This document shows, one piece after another, positions 1 through 8,958 of a stretch of DNA of 35,403 nucleotides. Origin of the DNA: Peribacillus asahii (lineage in GTDB: Bacteria; Bacillota; Bacilli; Bacillales; DSM-1321); contig NZ_QWVS01000019.1 in assembly GCF_003570725.1 (NCBI RefSeq), forward strand, positions 1-35,403, in the 5' to 3' direction. Made by a program: the position numbers and the translations under genes. Position 1 is the first letter of the stretch; each line of letters starts with the position of its first letter. The notes below the pieces were generated by a model that saw only the letters and a list, made by a program, of their open reading frames with translations, did not search any database and had not been told where the DNA came from.

Positions 1-39
1 TGTCTTTTGACATAAAAAACTCCTCTGTATGCTTTTTTG

Positions 40-66
40 AACCCTAGGCCTAGCCTAGGGTTTTCA
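40..66 (+). terminator. Hairpin, probable terminator of a gene left of the window
   Basis: AACCCTAGGC and GCCTAGGGTT form a perfect 10-bp stem with a 3-base loop, followed on the plus strand by TTTTC. It probably ends transcription entering from the left. The U-tract is short, so it could equally be a repeat remnant. Confidence 0.5.
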
Positions 67-76
67 TTTCCACAAT

Positions 77-122
77 AAAAACACAGATTATTGACTCAAA
101 ATCAGTAATCTGTGTTGTTTTT
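77..122. terminator. Bidirectional rho-independent terminator
   Basis: ACACAGATTA (81-90) pairs with TAATCTGTGT (106-115). The stem has AAAA before it and GTTTTTT after it, so it can work in both directions. It separates the unseen left-hand gene from the minus-strand helicase unit. Confidence 0.75.
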
Positions 123-522
123 TACCCACTTTTAATAATAGATTGCTTTAAGTGTAGAACTACATATGTAAACCCTGGGGGGCGAATAACGTCATAATCG
201 CTATTCCTTAAAGGGAGGTACTTGCCCTCAGAATTTTTATAAAAAATTTTTTACTATATAGAGATTTCCAATGAATAATACTAATATCTTATATAAAACA
301 GAGGTTATAGTAGATCGTATAAAGAAAATTCTTCAAAAAAAATAATAATAATAAATCTAACCCATATAAAAACAAAAATCCACCTCCCGAAGAAAATGGT
401 CTTTTTTAAAATCCAGTACGAAACGGCGGGGCTTTCGGGAACACCACCGTAAAGTGCTGTAATAGCAGTGTTGATAAGGATTTTTGACTCTATCCAAAAA
501 CATTAACTACGACGTACATATT
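123..522. other. Intergenic stretch without a convincing gene
   Basis: About 400 AT-rich bases. A 24-codon open frame at 271-345 has no ribosome binding site. The stretch near 410-490 (ACGAAACGGCGGGGC and following) is GC-richer than its surroundings and could be the end of a mobile element or an attachment region, but I see no inverted repeat or integrase that proves this. Confidence 0.4.
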
Positions 523-642
523 TTATTGATCTTTAAACCAATCTAGACAAGACTGACAAAACTCGCTATTACTCTCCCAGTCCTCATTGTAATAATTTTC
601 ACAACTGTTTACTGAATGCCTATAACCACAACTTAAACACAT
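523..642 (-). CDS. Small Cys-rich (zinc-ribbon-like) protein, 39 aa
   Basis: A 39-codon gene begins with ATG 7 bases after the helicase stop codon, with AAGG/GGTAGGG just before it, so it is probably the second gene of the helicase transcript. The protein has two CxxC knuckles (Cys2/Cys5 in MCLSCGY and Cys29/Cys32 in FCQSC), plus His9 and Cys14, which is a pattern expected of a one-zinc ribbon. Nearly the whole remainder is polar or aromatic. I recognise no named family. Being this small it could be a chance frame, but the spacing, ribosome binding site and paired CxxC motifs argue for a real gene. A role as an accessory to the helicase is inference only. Confidence 0.55.
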   Translation of the reverse strand: MCLSCGYRHSVNSCENYYNEDWESNSEFCQSCLDWFKDQ

Positions 643-649
643 CCCTACC

Positions 650-3600
650 TTAGCAATCGATTCTCGTAATCATATTATATTCTTCAATAATCTTTATCGT
701 ATCGTTAGCTACTTGGCTACCGATAGATGCATATAATTTTTTATCGCCAATTACATAAAACTCTTCTTTTGCCCTTGTAGCTGCAACATTCATAATATTC
801 GGATCTGATACAGCCCATGATGCTGCGCCTTTACTTTCGTGATCAGCCCCGAGTACTAAGTAAACAATTTTCGCTTCTTTTCCTTGGAATGTGTGTACTG
901 TCCCGATATTCGTTACTTTCCCTTCGTCACGAATCGTAAAATTAATTTGATCTAATAATTTTATTAACTGGTACGCTACATTTTTAAATGGTGAAATGAC
1001 GTAAATGTCTTTTGCTAATTCAGGATTGTCCGTGATTTTATTTAAAATTAGATCTTTTAAAGTAATGCCTTGTTGTCGCACATATTTATCATCTGCTTTT
1101 CCATCAACATTAATCCATAACGAGTTCCCTTTTGCCTCTAATTCATTTTTCCCCTGAACCATTAGCCCGTTGTATGAAATCGTGTTAGCAATCGTAAACA
1201 TCGGCTCATTACACCTTCTATGAACCCAAAGTGGTATACCTACCCACTCATCTTCACTTTTATAAAAACCAAATTGGCTAGCATCATCGGTTAAGGTTTG
1301 TGTAGAGACCTCAGCAGAAACATATTTTTCATTCACCTTATAATGTCTACCAATTAAGGTTAATATACTCGAGTCTAACGTTAATACGGGCTTTATTTGA
1401 GATGGGTCACCAACAACCATTACTTTATTACTTCTGAAAAATCCACCAACGCTTGCTTGTGGCAATGCTTGTCCCGCTTCATCAACAAACAAATAGCCAA
1501 GACTACGCTCTGCTACAAAATTAAACATTTTTCCAAAGCTTGCAAAAGTCGTACTTACAACTGGAACAGCGAAATTAATCCAATTCCATGCTTCGGAAAT
1601 AATTTGCTGGCCATTTTCCTTTGCAATATGTTCACCTTGGTTATTCCAAATGATAGAGGCAGCTTTTAGATTTTTTACATTCTCATATAAAAATTGCTTT
1701 CTTACTTTTAGCGCTAGAATGAATAACTTCGACTGTAAGATTCGGAATTCTTTAGTAAACCAAGGATTTGATTTTTGTAAATCTTCGTAGCTTAAAGAGA
1801 AATCTATGCTTTTAATGTTTTGGGAAGAAAGCTCTCGTTTTAATTGATCTATCTCTTTTTTCAATTTAGCTATTTTGCTTTGATAAAGTTTCAACCATTT
1901 ATTAAATTCCTCTTGTTGCTTTTCGATATTGCCTTTTAATTGCTGAATTGAATTTGTTTTTTCATCTATTATTAAATCCATTTTTTGCTTTTGCGTTAAG
2001 AGATCGTTTTTCTGAGTAGCCAGCTTTTGTAATTCATCATTCGCTATAGTCAAATTGTTAAAATATTTTTCAACTTTCGATTTAAAAAATATTTTTTGTA
2101 ACCATAATAAGCTCGGCTTTTGAGTAAGAATTATCTCATAATTCCTTTCAGCCTGCATGCGACTTAAAGCTAACTGCTCTATTTGATTTTTTATGTTAGA
2201 ACGTTTTACAGTGCAATCATTTAATTCCATCTGGAGCGACTGAATATCACTGTTCGTTCTGTCTACATAGTCATCTAAATTCTTTTGCTTTTTTTGCAGC
2301 TTCAGCTGATGTTCAATTTCCATTTCTTTTAATTTCGGTTCAAGCTTTTGTAGACGATAAACCTTTTCGCTAAGCCTTTGCATCTCTTCTCGTTCGTTTT
2401 TCAACTTATTATAGGCTTCTATAAATTCGGTATACACCTGTGGGCTAGCTACATAATTTTCATTTAAATCTGCTACGATTGAATCTATTGTTAACAATAA
2501 TTTCTCAATATTTGCTGCTTTTCCGCCCTCTAAAGAAAAAGCTCCCCAATTATCGTAGCTTACTTTAGTCATTTTAATATTAAACTTATTATCGTCAAAT
2601 TTTCTTTCCAGCTGACAATTCGAAATATAAGTGAAATAATCTACTTTTTTAAGATCCTCTATGAATTCATTACTTATTTCTTTAAACTTAGGTATTTCAT
2701 TCACAATGTTTTGAACAGCCCCATTGTTAGAGCTTGCTACGACTATATTTTTTTCAGCAATTGAATGTGATAAAACGTCAAATTTCGCTTGCTTCCAATA
2801 AATAAGTATTGGTTCAAATTTTTTATTAGATTTAAATGCAATTTCAGCTGCTTGTTGAACAATTAAATCGGCAAAAATGTCCTTTAAAAGCGTCGTTTTT
2901 CCCGTGCCAGGTGGGCCATTGACACTTAATACATTATTCCCAGCGTTTAAAGCTAAATTTACAGCTACTTGTTGCATAAATGAAAGTGCGAAATCAGAAT
3001 TGCTTGGGAATCGCCCTAAAGGATAATACTTAGGTTGCAAAACTTCTTCGAAAATGGTTGGATTAAATCGATCTGAGTGCTTGTAGCTATTTAAATCTTT
3101 TCTAGCCCCACTAAAGCCTTTTATATAGCGGTTTAAATTATCGTTATTCAATGACTTTGCTTTATTTAAATCTGCGATAAAAAATGAATGCAAATTAACA
3201 TCACCATTTTCTATATCAGTTAAAAACTTATAACGAAAGTTTTCGGGTGTTATTTTATAGTGATAAAACAATTCATTGAATACCTTATGAAAATCCCCTT
3301 GAAATTTTCGGCTTAATTTTTCTTTAAACTCATTTTCAAACGTCCTAAAATTGTCTGGCAAATACCCTTTGTTTCGAATGAAACCACTCATTGTTAAAAA
3401 TAATTTATCGCCAATGAAATTTAACTCATTATCAAAGTGAAGTGCAATCGTAAACTTATCCGATCTGCTTATTTCCTCATATGTACTAGGAATACCATAT
3501 TGTTTTCTTAAAATATCGATTACTTCTTGGAAATCGAATATCCCAAAGTACATAACGATACCCGCCTTTTGAAAGCTTCTCTCTGACATCCTATTTACGA

Positions 3601-3754
3601 TTTTTTGATTTTGAAGGTACTCCCAATAAAATTGTTTCCAATCATACTGTTGTTTATATAATTGCTGATACGTTCTATCCTTTTTATTGATTGAGCCTTC
3701 CGATAATTGCTCAATTGTAATCCAAGAATCTAGTACATTTTTATAATGATTCAT
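650..3754 (-). CDS. Superfamily 1 (Upf1/DNA2-like) helicase with long coiled-coil insert, 1034 aa
   Basis: A cytosolic ATP-dependent nucleic acid translocase. The SF1 motifs are in order: Walker A GPPGTGKTT (residues 280-288), motif Ia VVASSNNGA (about 338-346), Walker B FVDEAGQA (756-763), motif III VVGDPSQIKPV (780-790), motif IV VHRRC (844-848), motif V TVHTFQGKE (952-960) and motif VI NVAATRA (989-995). Between Ia and II lies a long Gln/Lys/Leu-rich coiled coil (about 445-650) that could drive oligomerisation. Residues 1-250 match nothing I know. The start has GTAGGTGAAGGA upstream. The tiny Cys-rich gene follows 7 bases after the stop. The neighbours are a dead hsdM, a truncated Rep and an IS remnant, so a defence role is plausible but is inferred from context; no nuclease domain is visible. 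Confidence 0.85.
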   Translation of the reverse strand: MNHYKNVLDSWITIEQLSEGSINKKDRTYQQLYKQQYDWKQFYWEYLQNQKIVNRMSERSFQKAGIVMYFGIFDFQEVIDILRKQYGIPSTYEEISRSDKFTIALHFDNELNFIGDKLFLTMSGFIRNKGYLPDNFRTFENEFKEKLSRKFQGDFHKVFNELFYHYKITPENFRYKFLTDIENGDVNLHSFFIADLNKAKSLNNDNLNRYIKGFSGARKDLNSYKHSDRFNPTIFEEVLQPKYYPLGRFPSNSDFALSFMQQVAVNLALNAGNNVLSVNGPPGTGKTTLLKDIFADLIVQQAAEIAFKSNKKFEPILIYWKQAKFDVLSHSIAEKNIVVASSNNGAVQNIVNEIPKFKEISNEFIEDLKKVDYFTYISNCQLERKFDDNKFNIKMTKVSYDNWGAFSLEGGKAANIEKLLLTIDSIVADLNENYVASPQVYTEFIEAYNKLKNEREEMQRLSEKVYRLQKLEPKLKEMEIEHQLKLQKKQKNLDDYVDRTNSDIQSLQMELNDCTVKRSNIKNQIEQLALSRMQAERNYEIILTQKPSLLWLQKIFFKSKVEKYFNNLTIANDELQKLATQKNDLLTQKQKMDLIIDEKTNSIQQLKGNIEKQQEEFNKWLKLYQSKIAKLKKEIDQLKRELSSQNIKSIDFSLSYEDLQKSNPWFTKEFRILQSKLFILALKVRKQFLYENVKNLKAASIIWNNQGEHIAKENGQQIISEAWNWINFAVPVVSTTFASFGKMFNFVAERSLGYLFVDEAGQALPQASVGGFFRSNKVMVVGDPSQIKPVLTLDSSILTLIGRHYKVNEKYVSAEVSTQTLTDDASQFGFYKSEDEWVGIPLWVHRRCNEPMFTIANTISYNGLMVQGKNELEAKGNSLWINVDGKADDKYVRQQGITLKDLILNKITDNPELAKDIYVISPFKNVAYQLIKLLDQINFTIRDEGKVTNIGTVHTFQGKEAKIVYLVLGADHESKGAASWAVSDPNIMNVAATRAKEEFYVIGDKKLYASIGSQVANDTIKIIEEYNMITRIDC

Positions 3755-3953
3755 TCCTTCACCTACTTTTTTATTATAAAAAATCCATCCAAGACTCTTC
3801 TTACTATGAATATTCCCCTAATTTTGTTAATTACAGATAATATACGTTACTATGTAAAATTCTTGCTTATTGTAGCTGTGTCACTCACTAGAACAATTAA
3901 TATTTTGAAACATACTGCATTTAATTTGGCAACTTAAATTTCTTTAATAGTAG

Positions 3954-4205
3954 CTGCAGCAATAACACTGGAAGTTTTGCTTCGACACACGATTTAAAAT
4001 TGGCTCACGTGCTTCTTCAGGCACCGAAGCAAACTGCTCTGCTTTTTGCTAATACTTCTTCTTTTGTACTTTCTAATACACAGTCAAAACGATGTAATAC
4101 CGCTAATGGTAAAACAATTTTACCGTAGTCCTCTGGCTTATATGGTCCACGTAAAATTTCTGTGATTGATTATATGAAGCTTACTTTATCTTGAAAGTTA
4201 ATCAT
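3954..4205 (-). pseudogene. hsdM: Type I restriction-modification methylase remnant (hsdM N-terminus)
   Basis: Translation of the minus strand from an ATG at 4205 (AAGG upstream) gives INFQDKVSFI, a stop codon, then TEILRGPYKPEDYGK and LAVLHRFDCVLESTKEEVL. This is the start of a HsdM methyltransferase, which in intact genes reads approximately LRGxxKPxEYGKVILPFTVLRRLDC. A frameshift follows, and the next frame continues with AEQFASVPEEAREPILNRVS and KQNF before it ends. The specificity-domain partner, the AdoMet-binding NPPF region and the rest of the gene are missing. It has an internal stop, a frameshift and a truncation, so it is dead. It shows that a type I R-M system once sat beside the helicase. 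Confidence 0.8.
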
Positions 4206-4547
4206 TAATTATTACCTTATTTTAAATTTTTTTCGAAACTACTTCTCGTGGAGCTAGGTGGAGCAATTTTGAGCTTTTTTATAGTTCATAATAACTTCAC
4301 TATAACTACTGCGATTTTATCGCTTCTTATTGGCGCCCGTACCCTTTTTAGTCGTTCGCAAACTAAAGCGACATTACATACAATTATAAGTGCTAGAACA
4401 ATAAAACATAACACTAAAAAATAACATAATTAATAGTAATTTATTTTGGAAAGTTTTATTTAGATAAATAGATTACAGACCCTTATTTAGCAAGGGTTTA
4501 AGCAATTATATACTTCACTTAATTAACGATAAGGAACAGGATTTTAG
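4206..4547. other. AT-rich non-coding junction
   Basis: I see no gene here. It separates the hsdM remnant from the truncated Rep frame and probably contains fused remnants of the degraded island. A stretch near 4331-4365 (ATTGGCGCCCGTACCC) is more GC-rich and may be the edge of another old insertion. Confidence 0.4.
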
Positions 4548-4817
4548 ATGAGAAATTTACAAGCAACTATCACACATACTGCCTCTGTTACAACAGCAGT
4601 TGAGCGATATGTGTCAGACGAGCCATATAAAAGAAATGGTCGCCGTAGTAAGAAGGGACATGAATTACATAACTTAGGTGAGCTTGAGCAAGCAGAAGAA
4701 AGTAAGCGCACATTTAAAGGTATCATACATGCCAATTACGAGGACACTGAAAAACTTACGTTTTTTATGACTCTTAGTTTTTTTAGACAAAAAGAAGGCA
4801 CATTCTGTTCGATTTGA
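4548..4817 (+). pseudogene. Truncated rolling-circle-type replication protein N-terminus
   Basis: The open frame starts with RYVSDEPYKRNGRRSKKG and reaches TEKLTFFMTLSF, which resembles motif 1 (hydrophobic-TLTF) of HUH rolling-circle Rep proteins of small phages and plasmids. Right after this motif the reading frame runs into the A/T-rich end and terminator hairpin of the IS remnant and stops. The HUH and catalytic Tyr motifs are absent. I therefore read it as the first 75-80 codons of a Rep gene cut off by an IS insertion. TAAGGAACAG lies upstream of the ATG. The family assignment rests on one short motif and could be wrong. Confidence 0.4.
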
Positions 4818-4829
4818 ACAGAGTGTGCC
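4797..4829 (-). terminator. Hairpin at the 3' end of the IS remnant
   Basis: GGCACATTCTGTTC (4797-4810) pairs with GAACAGAGTGTGCC (4816-4829) with a single mismatch around a 5-base loop. It sits just past the transposase stop and marks the 3' end of the IS or its terminator. Confidence 0.6.
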
Positions 4830-4855
4830 CTCTTTCCTTGTCTATTTTCTTACTC

Positions 4856-5503
4856 TTAATCGTTTAGAAGTTTTAATATCCGTTTTAAATTAACCGCAAA
4901 TATCGTTATTGCACCTTGTATTTCCATACCAAAAAGACCCACTGATTTTGCTGTTTTATAACCATGTGGGTTTTTAATTTCACTATTTTTCGCTTCAATT
5001 TTATAACGTTTTTTTGAAAGGGTTTTGAATTCATCCGTTTCTTGAAGACGAATTTGCTCCTTATGTTCCGTAGATTTAACTCTGATAGAGTATGTTTTAC
5101 TTTTTGCTCCTTCTTTATAGCACCCTTCACGCATCGGACATACTTTACATTTTTCTATATCAAATGAATAGGTTTCTGCTTGATTAGCTGCTTGATTTTT
5201 CTTTCCAGTTCGTGCTTTTCGAATAGCCATGTGACCTGCTGGACATACATACATGCCTGCATCTTTACTAAATTCAAACTCTACTTTTCGATGTGAAGTT
5301 TCACCGCTAATGTTTGGGTTTAATCTAGAAATCAATTGAAACTCTTCTGCTTGAGCATATTGTAAATTTTCTTTCCCGGAATAAGCTGTATCTCCAATGA
5401 CAGTATTAACTACCATACCGGTTTCTTTACTTTTCTTTACTAATTCTTTAAGGTAATGTCCGTCACTTTTTTCACCCGTTGTCACAATCGCTTTTGTTAT
5501 CTT
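4856..5503 (-). pseudogene. IS1182-family transposase, C-terminal half only
   Basis: About 210 codons match the C-terminal part of IS1182-type DDE transposases: VIGDTAYSGKENLQ (part of the catalytic core, with its Asp), a Cys cluster CPAGH...KCKVCPMREGC, then the conserved tail YKIEAKNSEIKNPHGYKTA (catalytic Glu region) and LFGMEIQGAITIFAVNLKRI. The N-terminal half (roughly 230-260 codons in full-length members) is missing. Reading upstream of 5497 soon meets a stop. A sequence at 5508-5523 (GACTTTTTCAGTAACC) may be what is left of the other IS end. It is not expected to transpose by itself. Confidence 0.85.
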
Positions 5504-5571
5504 TTAGACTTTTTCAGTAACCTCAAAAATCCTTGGCAGTTTGCAATTTCATCGTCCTTACATTCTCTTAG

Positions 5572-6522
5572 TTATCGCTTTAGCATACTCAATATTTCTG
5601 CTGCGATGATATCCGGCTGATACTGGTGAATGGAATCGTTTGCCTCTTTCACAACGATCTGTTTTCCCGATGAGGACCATGTAGCTAATTCAATCTGACT
5701 TTCTAGCCAATCCTCCTTGATTTCCCCAAAGCTGTCTGCAGTTAAAACCGTTAATGGGACTTTTAAACTTTGATTCTCTGATACTTTTTCCGCGTTATTG
5801 AGAATTTGCCGCATTTCATCCGTTACGTTTTTATTTCCTGTCTTAATTAATGTGAACGCCTGATCAATTTCCTTCAGTTCAGCAGGAACAAACTCTAGGT
5901 TATTGCGTGATTGGAGGAAAAAGTCTTCATTTATCTGATATGTCAGTCTTAATAGGCCAGAAGTACGAAGAAACCCTATCACTTGTGAAAAGACAGTAAC
6001 TGGCTTTTGTTCGGAATAATACTCTGGATTTCCTCCATCTATTAAAACAATCCCTTTCACCTCGTCTGGATATCTTTGAGCATAACGAATCGTCTCTAAA
6101 GACGCGAGGGAGTGCCCCACCAGGATATACGGCGGCTTCTGTCCGGATTCTTGAAGCAATTTACGAGTTTCATCCACGATATTATCAATATCTCGCTCTC
6201 GATCCGTCATTTCGCTATATCCATAACCAAATCGCTCAATGACTGCATACTTCGTATCTTTTTCCAACTTTTCGTAAAGCGGAGAGAAATCTGTATACGG
6301 ACTGGACGTCCCCCAACCTGCATTAAACACAACGGTAGAGTCTCCTTCTCCTCCGGTGTAGATATGCATCTTATTACCATACACCTCATACATCTTCCCA
6401 ACCGGTGTGTACTTCTTTATATCCTTTGACGCGCTAATTCCTTGATAAGTGAAACCTATAGCAAAAATAATCATTAAGAATACGAAAGCATACTGCACGA
6501 ATTTTCTCAGTTTCTTCTTCAT
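5572..6522 (-). CDS. Membrane-anchored alpha/beta hydrolase, 316 aa
   Basis: Residues 8-28 form one hydrophobic N-terminal segment after a KKK cluster, so the enzyme is probably anchored with its catalytic domain outside. It has the alpha/beta-hydrolase fold signatures: FNAGWG (oxyanion-hole region, 66-71), ERFGYGYS (96-103), nucleophile elbow GHSLAS with Ser138, and a late His299 (SIHQYQPD). The acid may be Asp263. The substrate is unknown; sequence alone does not separate esterase, lipase and lactonase. GGGAGAGGGG precedes the start. A promoter and an array of CCGCA half-sites lie immediately upstream, the same motif found ahead of the neighbouring kinase-regulator operon. It is therefore probably the output gene of that system. 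Confidence 0.8.
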   Translation of the reverse strand: MKKKLRKFVQYAFVFLMIIFAIGFTYQGISASKDIKKYTPVGKMYEVYGNKMHIYTGGEGDSTVVFNAGWGTSSPYTDFSPLYEKLEKDTKYAVIERFGYGYSEMTDRERDIDNIVDETRKLLQESGQKPPYILVGHSLASLETIRYAQRYPDEVKGIVLIDGGNPEYYSEQKPVTVFSQVIGFLRTSGLLRLTYQINEDFFLQSRNNLEFVPAELKEIDQAFTLIKTGNKNVTDEMRQILNNAEKVSENQSLKVPLTVLTADSFGEIKEDWLESQIELATWSSSGKQIVVKEANDSIHQYQPDIIAAEILSMLKR

Positions 6523-6560
6523 ACGTGATTTCCCCTCTCCCTTTAAATGGTCTGTTATTT

Positions 6561-6588
6561 TCTATATTGTCATTGTACGAAAATTCAA
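6561..6588 (-). promoter_or_regulatory. Sigma-A-type promoter of the hydrolase
   Basis: On the minus strand, TTGAAT (6583-6588), 16 bases, then TATAGA (6561-6566). The nearest half-site of the CCGCA/TGCGG array ends about 11 bases upstream of the -35 box, as expected for activation. Confidence 0.5.
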
Positions 6589-6599
6589 GCTTAACCAAA

Positions 6600-6680
6600 C
6601 CGCACGCTTTCTGAAGACCCGCCGCACAGTTTTTGAGGTACACCGCACACTGATTGGGAACCCACCGCAGAATTTTGCGG
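6600..6680 (-). promoter_or_regulatory. Array of five TGCGG half-sites upstream of the hydrolase (ComA-type operator)
   Basis: CCGCA occurs on the plus strand at 6600, 6622, 6643 and 6665 (steps of 22, 21 and 22 bp, two helical turns), and an inverted TGCGG at 6676 makes ACCGCA-N6-TGCGGT with the last copy. All lie just upstream of the hydrolase promoter. The half-site equals the known ComA half-site TTGCGG/CCGCAA. The neighbouring regulator has a ComA-like recognition helix, so it is the obvious candidate to bind here. Confidence 0.65.
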
Positions 6681-6753
6681 TAACCTGGGAGAAGCCATAA
6701 TTTGAAGAAAAAATAAAGATTCCGTTAAATTCCATTAGATAGTTGCTTTTAAC

Positions 6754-6787
6754 ACAAAAAAGTGTTCCAATGACATGATTGGAACAC
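6754..6787 (-). terminator. Terminator of the kinase-regulator operon
   Basis: GTGTTCCAAT (6762-6771) pairs perfectly with ATTGGAACAC (6778-6787). On the minus strand the stem is followed by TTTTTT. It lies 20 bases after the response-regulator stop. Confidence 0.9.
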
Positions 6788-6807
6788 GAAACTCTAAATG
6801 ATTTATT

Positions 6808-7458
6808 TCACTTCAACTCTTCCTCTGGAATTAAACCAAGCTTTTTAGCCTTGGCAATAGTATCTACTCTCGTTCGCACCCCAAACTTTTGGTATAAATT
6901 CGTGAGGCTATACTCTAATGATCGCTGACTCATGGCTAAAGTGGCGGCGATTTCCCGGGTACTCTTCCCTCTGGATAGCTCTAAAAGGATTCGTTCTTCG
7001 TTTGAAGTTAATACAACTTTCTCATTAGAACTGGAACTATCCGAAATAATACCTGGTCTTCTTAATTCTCTTACCAATGAAAGCGGAAGAATGACCTGCT
7101 GTCTCAGCGCACTCCTAATCCCTGCAACTAACTCATCCCTCGATGAAGTTTTTGACAAAAATCCAGAAACGCCCGCTTCAACAAGCAAATTAAAATGAGG
7201 CTTAATATCAAAACCTGTATAAATTAGTACCGTCAGCTCTGGATTATAAGCAAGTGCTTGCTTTGCTAATTCAAGTCCATTTAGGTGGGGCATGTATAAA
7301 TCAAAGAGTAATACATCATAATGATTCAGCTTAATCAAATTCATCGCATTTAATGAACTGTTCTCAACCGTAATATTAAAATCCGGTTCTTGTTCCAAAA
7401 GCATTTTCGTGCCTTCGATAATTGATAAATGGTCATCTACGATTAAAATATCAACCAT
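6808..7458 (-). CDS. ComA-like NarL-family response regulator, 216 aa
   Basis: A cytosolic transcription factor. The receiver domain has acidic pocket Asp8/Asp9, phospho-acceptor Asp53 (LLFDLYMP), Thr81 and Lys103; the LuxR/NarL HTH lies at about 150-212. Similarity to ComA of Bacillus subtilis is notable (recalled, not searched): IIEGTKMLLE, IYTGF, SGFLSKT, and a recognition helix RSLEYSLTNLY against RSIEYSLTSIF. The start overlaps the kinase stop by one base (TAATG), with AAAGGAGC as ribosome binding site inside the kinase end, so both are translated together. Candidate targets are the CCGCA arrays upstream of the hydrolase and of its own operon, implying autoregulation. The competence role of ComA should not be assumed. 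Confidence 0.88.
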   Translation of the reverse strand: MVDILIVDDHLSIIEGTKMLLEQEPDFNITVENSSLNAMNLIKLNHYDVLLFDLYMPHLNGLELAKQALAYNPELTVLIYTGFDIKPHFNLLVEAGVSGFLSKTSSRDELVAGIRSALRQQVILPLSLVRELRRPGIISDSSSSNEKVVLTSNEERILLELSRGKSTREIAATLAMSQRSLEYSLTNLYQKFGVRTRVDTIAKAKKLGLIPEEELK

Positions 7459-8897
7459 TATACAAAGCTCCTTTCTAAATGAATCGGAAATTCCAAAGTG
7501 GCTATTAATCCACTATCCTCATTCGAGGTAATCTCCATCTTTCCTCCGAGACTTTGTGCCCTTTGTGTGATACTTGTTAACCGAATATGATCTGATGTGG
7601 CACTCTCTCCGATTCCATCATCTCGGTACTGCATCAGTAATAAATCCTTTTCATAATAAAGCTCGAATGTTACTTGAGTGGCTTTCGAGTCTTCTTCCGC
7701 ATAATGAAGGAATTCCTGAACAATTCGGTAAATTCCAATGGTTTGCTCCTCACTTAACACAATCCCCGAGAGGTCTTCTGAGTTAAAACTAATTCTATAG
7801 GTAGATGTTATCTGAATATGCTCAAATAGATTTTCCAGCGAACTTGCCAGTCCTAATTCTCTTAGAAGCGGCGGACGCAGATTATTGCAAGTTACGCGAA
7901 TTTCATGAATAATATCCAATAATCCTTGTTCAATATCGATTAGCTTCGTCTTTGCCTCTTTTTCAATTTCATATGAATGTAAGAGAGATTCGAGTCTGCG
8001 GTATAAATCAATTTGATCCTGCAAAACCGTATCATGTAAATCACTTGATAGCGTCAGTCGCTGCTGCTCTTGGAGATTGAACATCATACGCAGCACCCAT
8101 TGCGGTGTTTCTTTTCGCTGTGAAGCTGTTTCTAGCTGGTGCATTAAACTTTCAATCATATTTAAATTTTCAAAAACCATCATCGAATAATGAGCGAGCG
8201 TTTCCAGCCAAATTGATTCCATCGCTTCATGAATAGCACTTGCTTGGATAGATAGGATATAAGGGCGCTGTTCCCGCTCCCCTATTTTTATAAAAATTCT
8301 ATTAGAGGCGCTAACCATTTTACCGTCTGATAACTCTGTACCATCCTTAGTTATCTTTTCTGGAAAAGCTTTTACGATCATAGGATTCGATCCTGGAAGA
8401 ATAGTTACTAACTCTTCTATCATTCGCGCCTCAAGATCCGCTAGTTTCATAACCGAGGTTAAATCATGTGAATAGTTCTTCAGGCTATTTTGCAAGACTT
8501 CATGACGTTTCTTGTGATGCTCAAGTTCCATCTCCATTTGTTTTCGTTCAGTATTATCCCTTACCGAAACAACCTGAAGGTAATTCTCTGTATCAGGTAA
8601 AGGAGTCGTTTTACATTCGAAATACCGTACTTCTCCATCCTTTTTTACATACCGATATTCAGTGGAATTGCTTTTTTTAGAATCTAGAAGATGTTTATGC
8701 CTGTGCATCATAAATTCCTTATCCTCCTGATGTACAGCAACAAAAGCGTCAACACCTTTTAAATCTTCTAAACGATAGCTAGTAAAGTCATATAAATTAG
8801 GGGTTGCGTAAATAATATGACGGTTACGATCGACGATTAAAAGTAAATCACTTGTATGATTCAGAACAGTTTGAAAATATTGCTCGTTATCCTTCAT
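7458..8897 (-). CDS. PAS-domain sensor histidine kinase (HisKA_3/ComP-DesK type) with a degenerate N-box, 479 aa
   Basis: There is no transmembrane segment, so it is probably cytosolic. An N-terminal PAS domain (about 1-118; LLLIVDRNRHIIYATPN, then the PAC-type VVSVRDNTERKQ) is followed by a helical middle region and a HisKA_3 dimerisation domain with phospho-acceptor His288 in SSDLHDTVLQ. The ATPase domain has DDGIG (426-430), but its N-box reads VQEFLHYAEED (about 393-403), where the paralogue next door has VQELLNNAVKH. The Asn that binds Mg-ATP is lost. I chose the ATG at 8897 (GGTGGTG upstream) over the frame start at 8984, because the latter puts an operator-like repeat inside the coding region. 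It may work as a phosphatase or a partner subunit rather than a kinase. Confidence 0.82.
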   Translation of the reverse strand: MKDNEQYFQTVLNHTSDLLLIVDRNRHIIYATPNLYDFTSYRLEDLKGVDAFVAVHQEDKEFMMHRHKHLLDSKKSNSTEYRYVKKDGEVRYFECKTTPLPDTENYLQVVSVRDNTERKQMEMELEHHKKRHEVLQNSLKNYSHDLTSVMKLADLEARMIEELVTILPGSNPMIVKAFPEKITKDGTELSDGKMVSASNRIFIKIGEREQRPYILSIQASAIHEAMESIWLETLAHYSMMVFENLNMIESLMHQLETASQRKETPQWVLRMMFNLQEQQRLTLSSDLHDTVLQDQIDLYRRLESLLHSYEIEKEAKTKLIDIEQGLLDIIHEIRVTCNNLRPPLLRELGLASSLENLFEHIQITSTYRISFNSEDLSGIVLSEEQTIGIYRIVQEFLHYAEEDSKATQVTFELYYEKDLLLMQYRDDGIGESATSDHIRLTSITQRAQSLGGKMEITSNEDSGLIATLEFPIHLERSFV

Positions 8898-8958
8898 AAA
8901 AACACCACCCGTGTTTTCTTTCATTACTGTTAGTTTACCTGAAACTAAGACCCTCTGA

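Noticed and set aside
271..345. 24-codon frame MNNTNILYKTEVIVDRIKKI...
   Set aside because: No ribosome binding site, very AT-rich stretch; chance frames of this length are expected.
4856..5523. Complete IS1182 element
   Set aside because: Only the C-terminal half of the transposase is present and I could not match two inverted ends.
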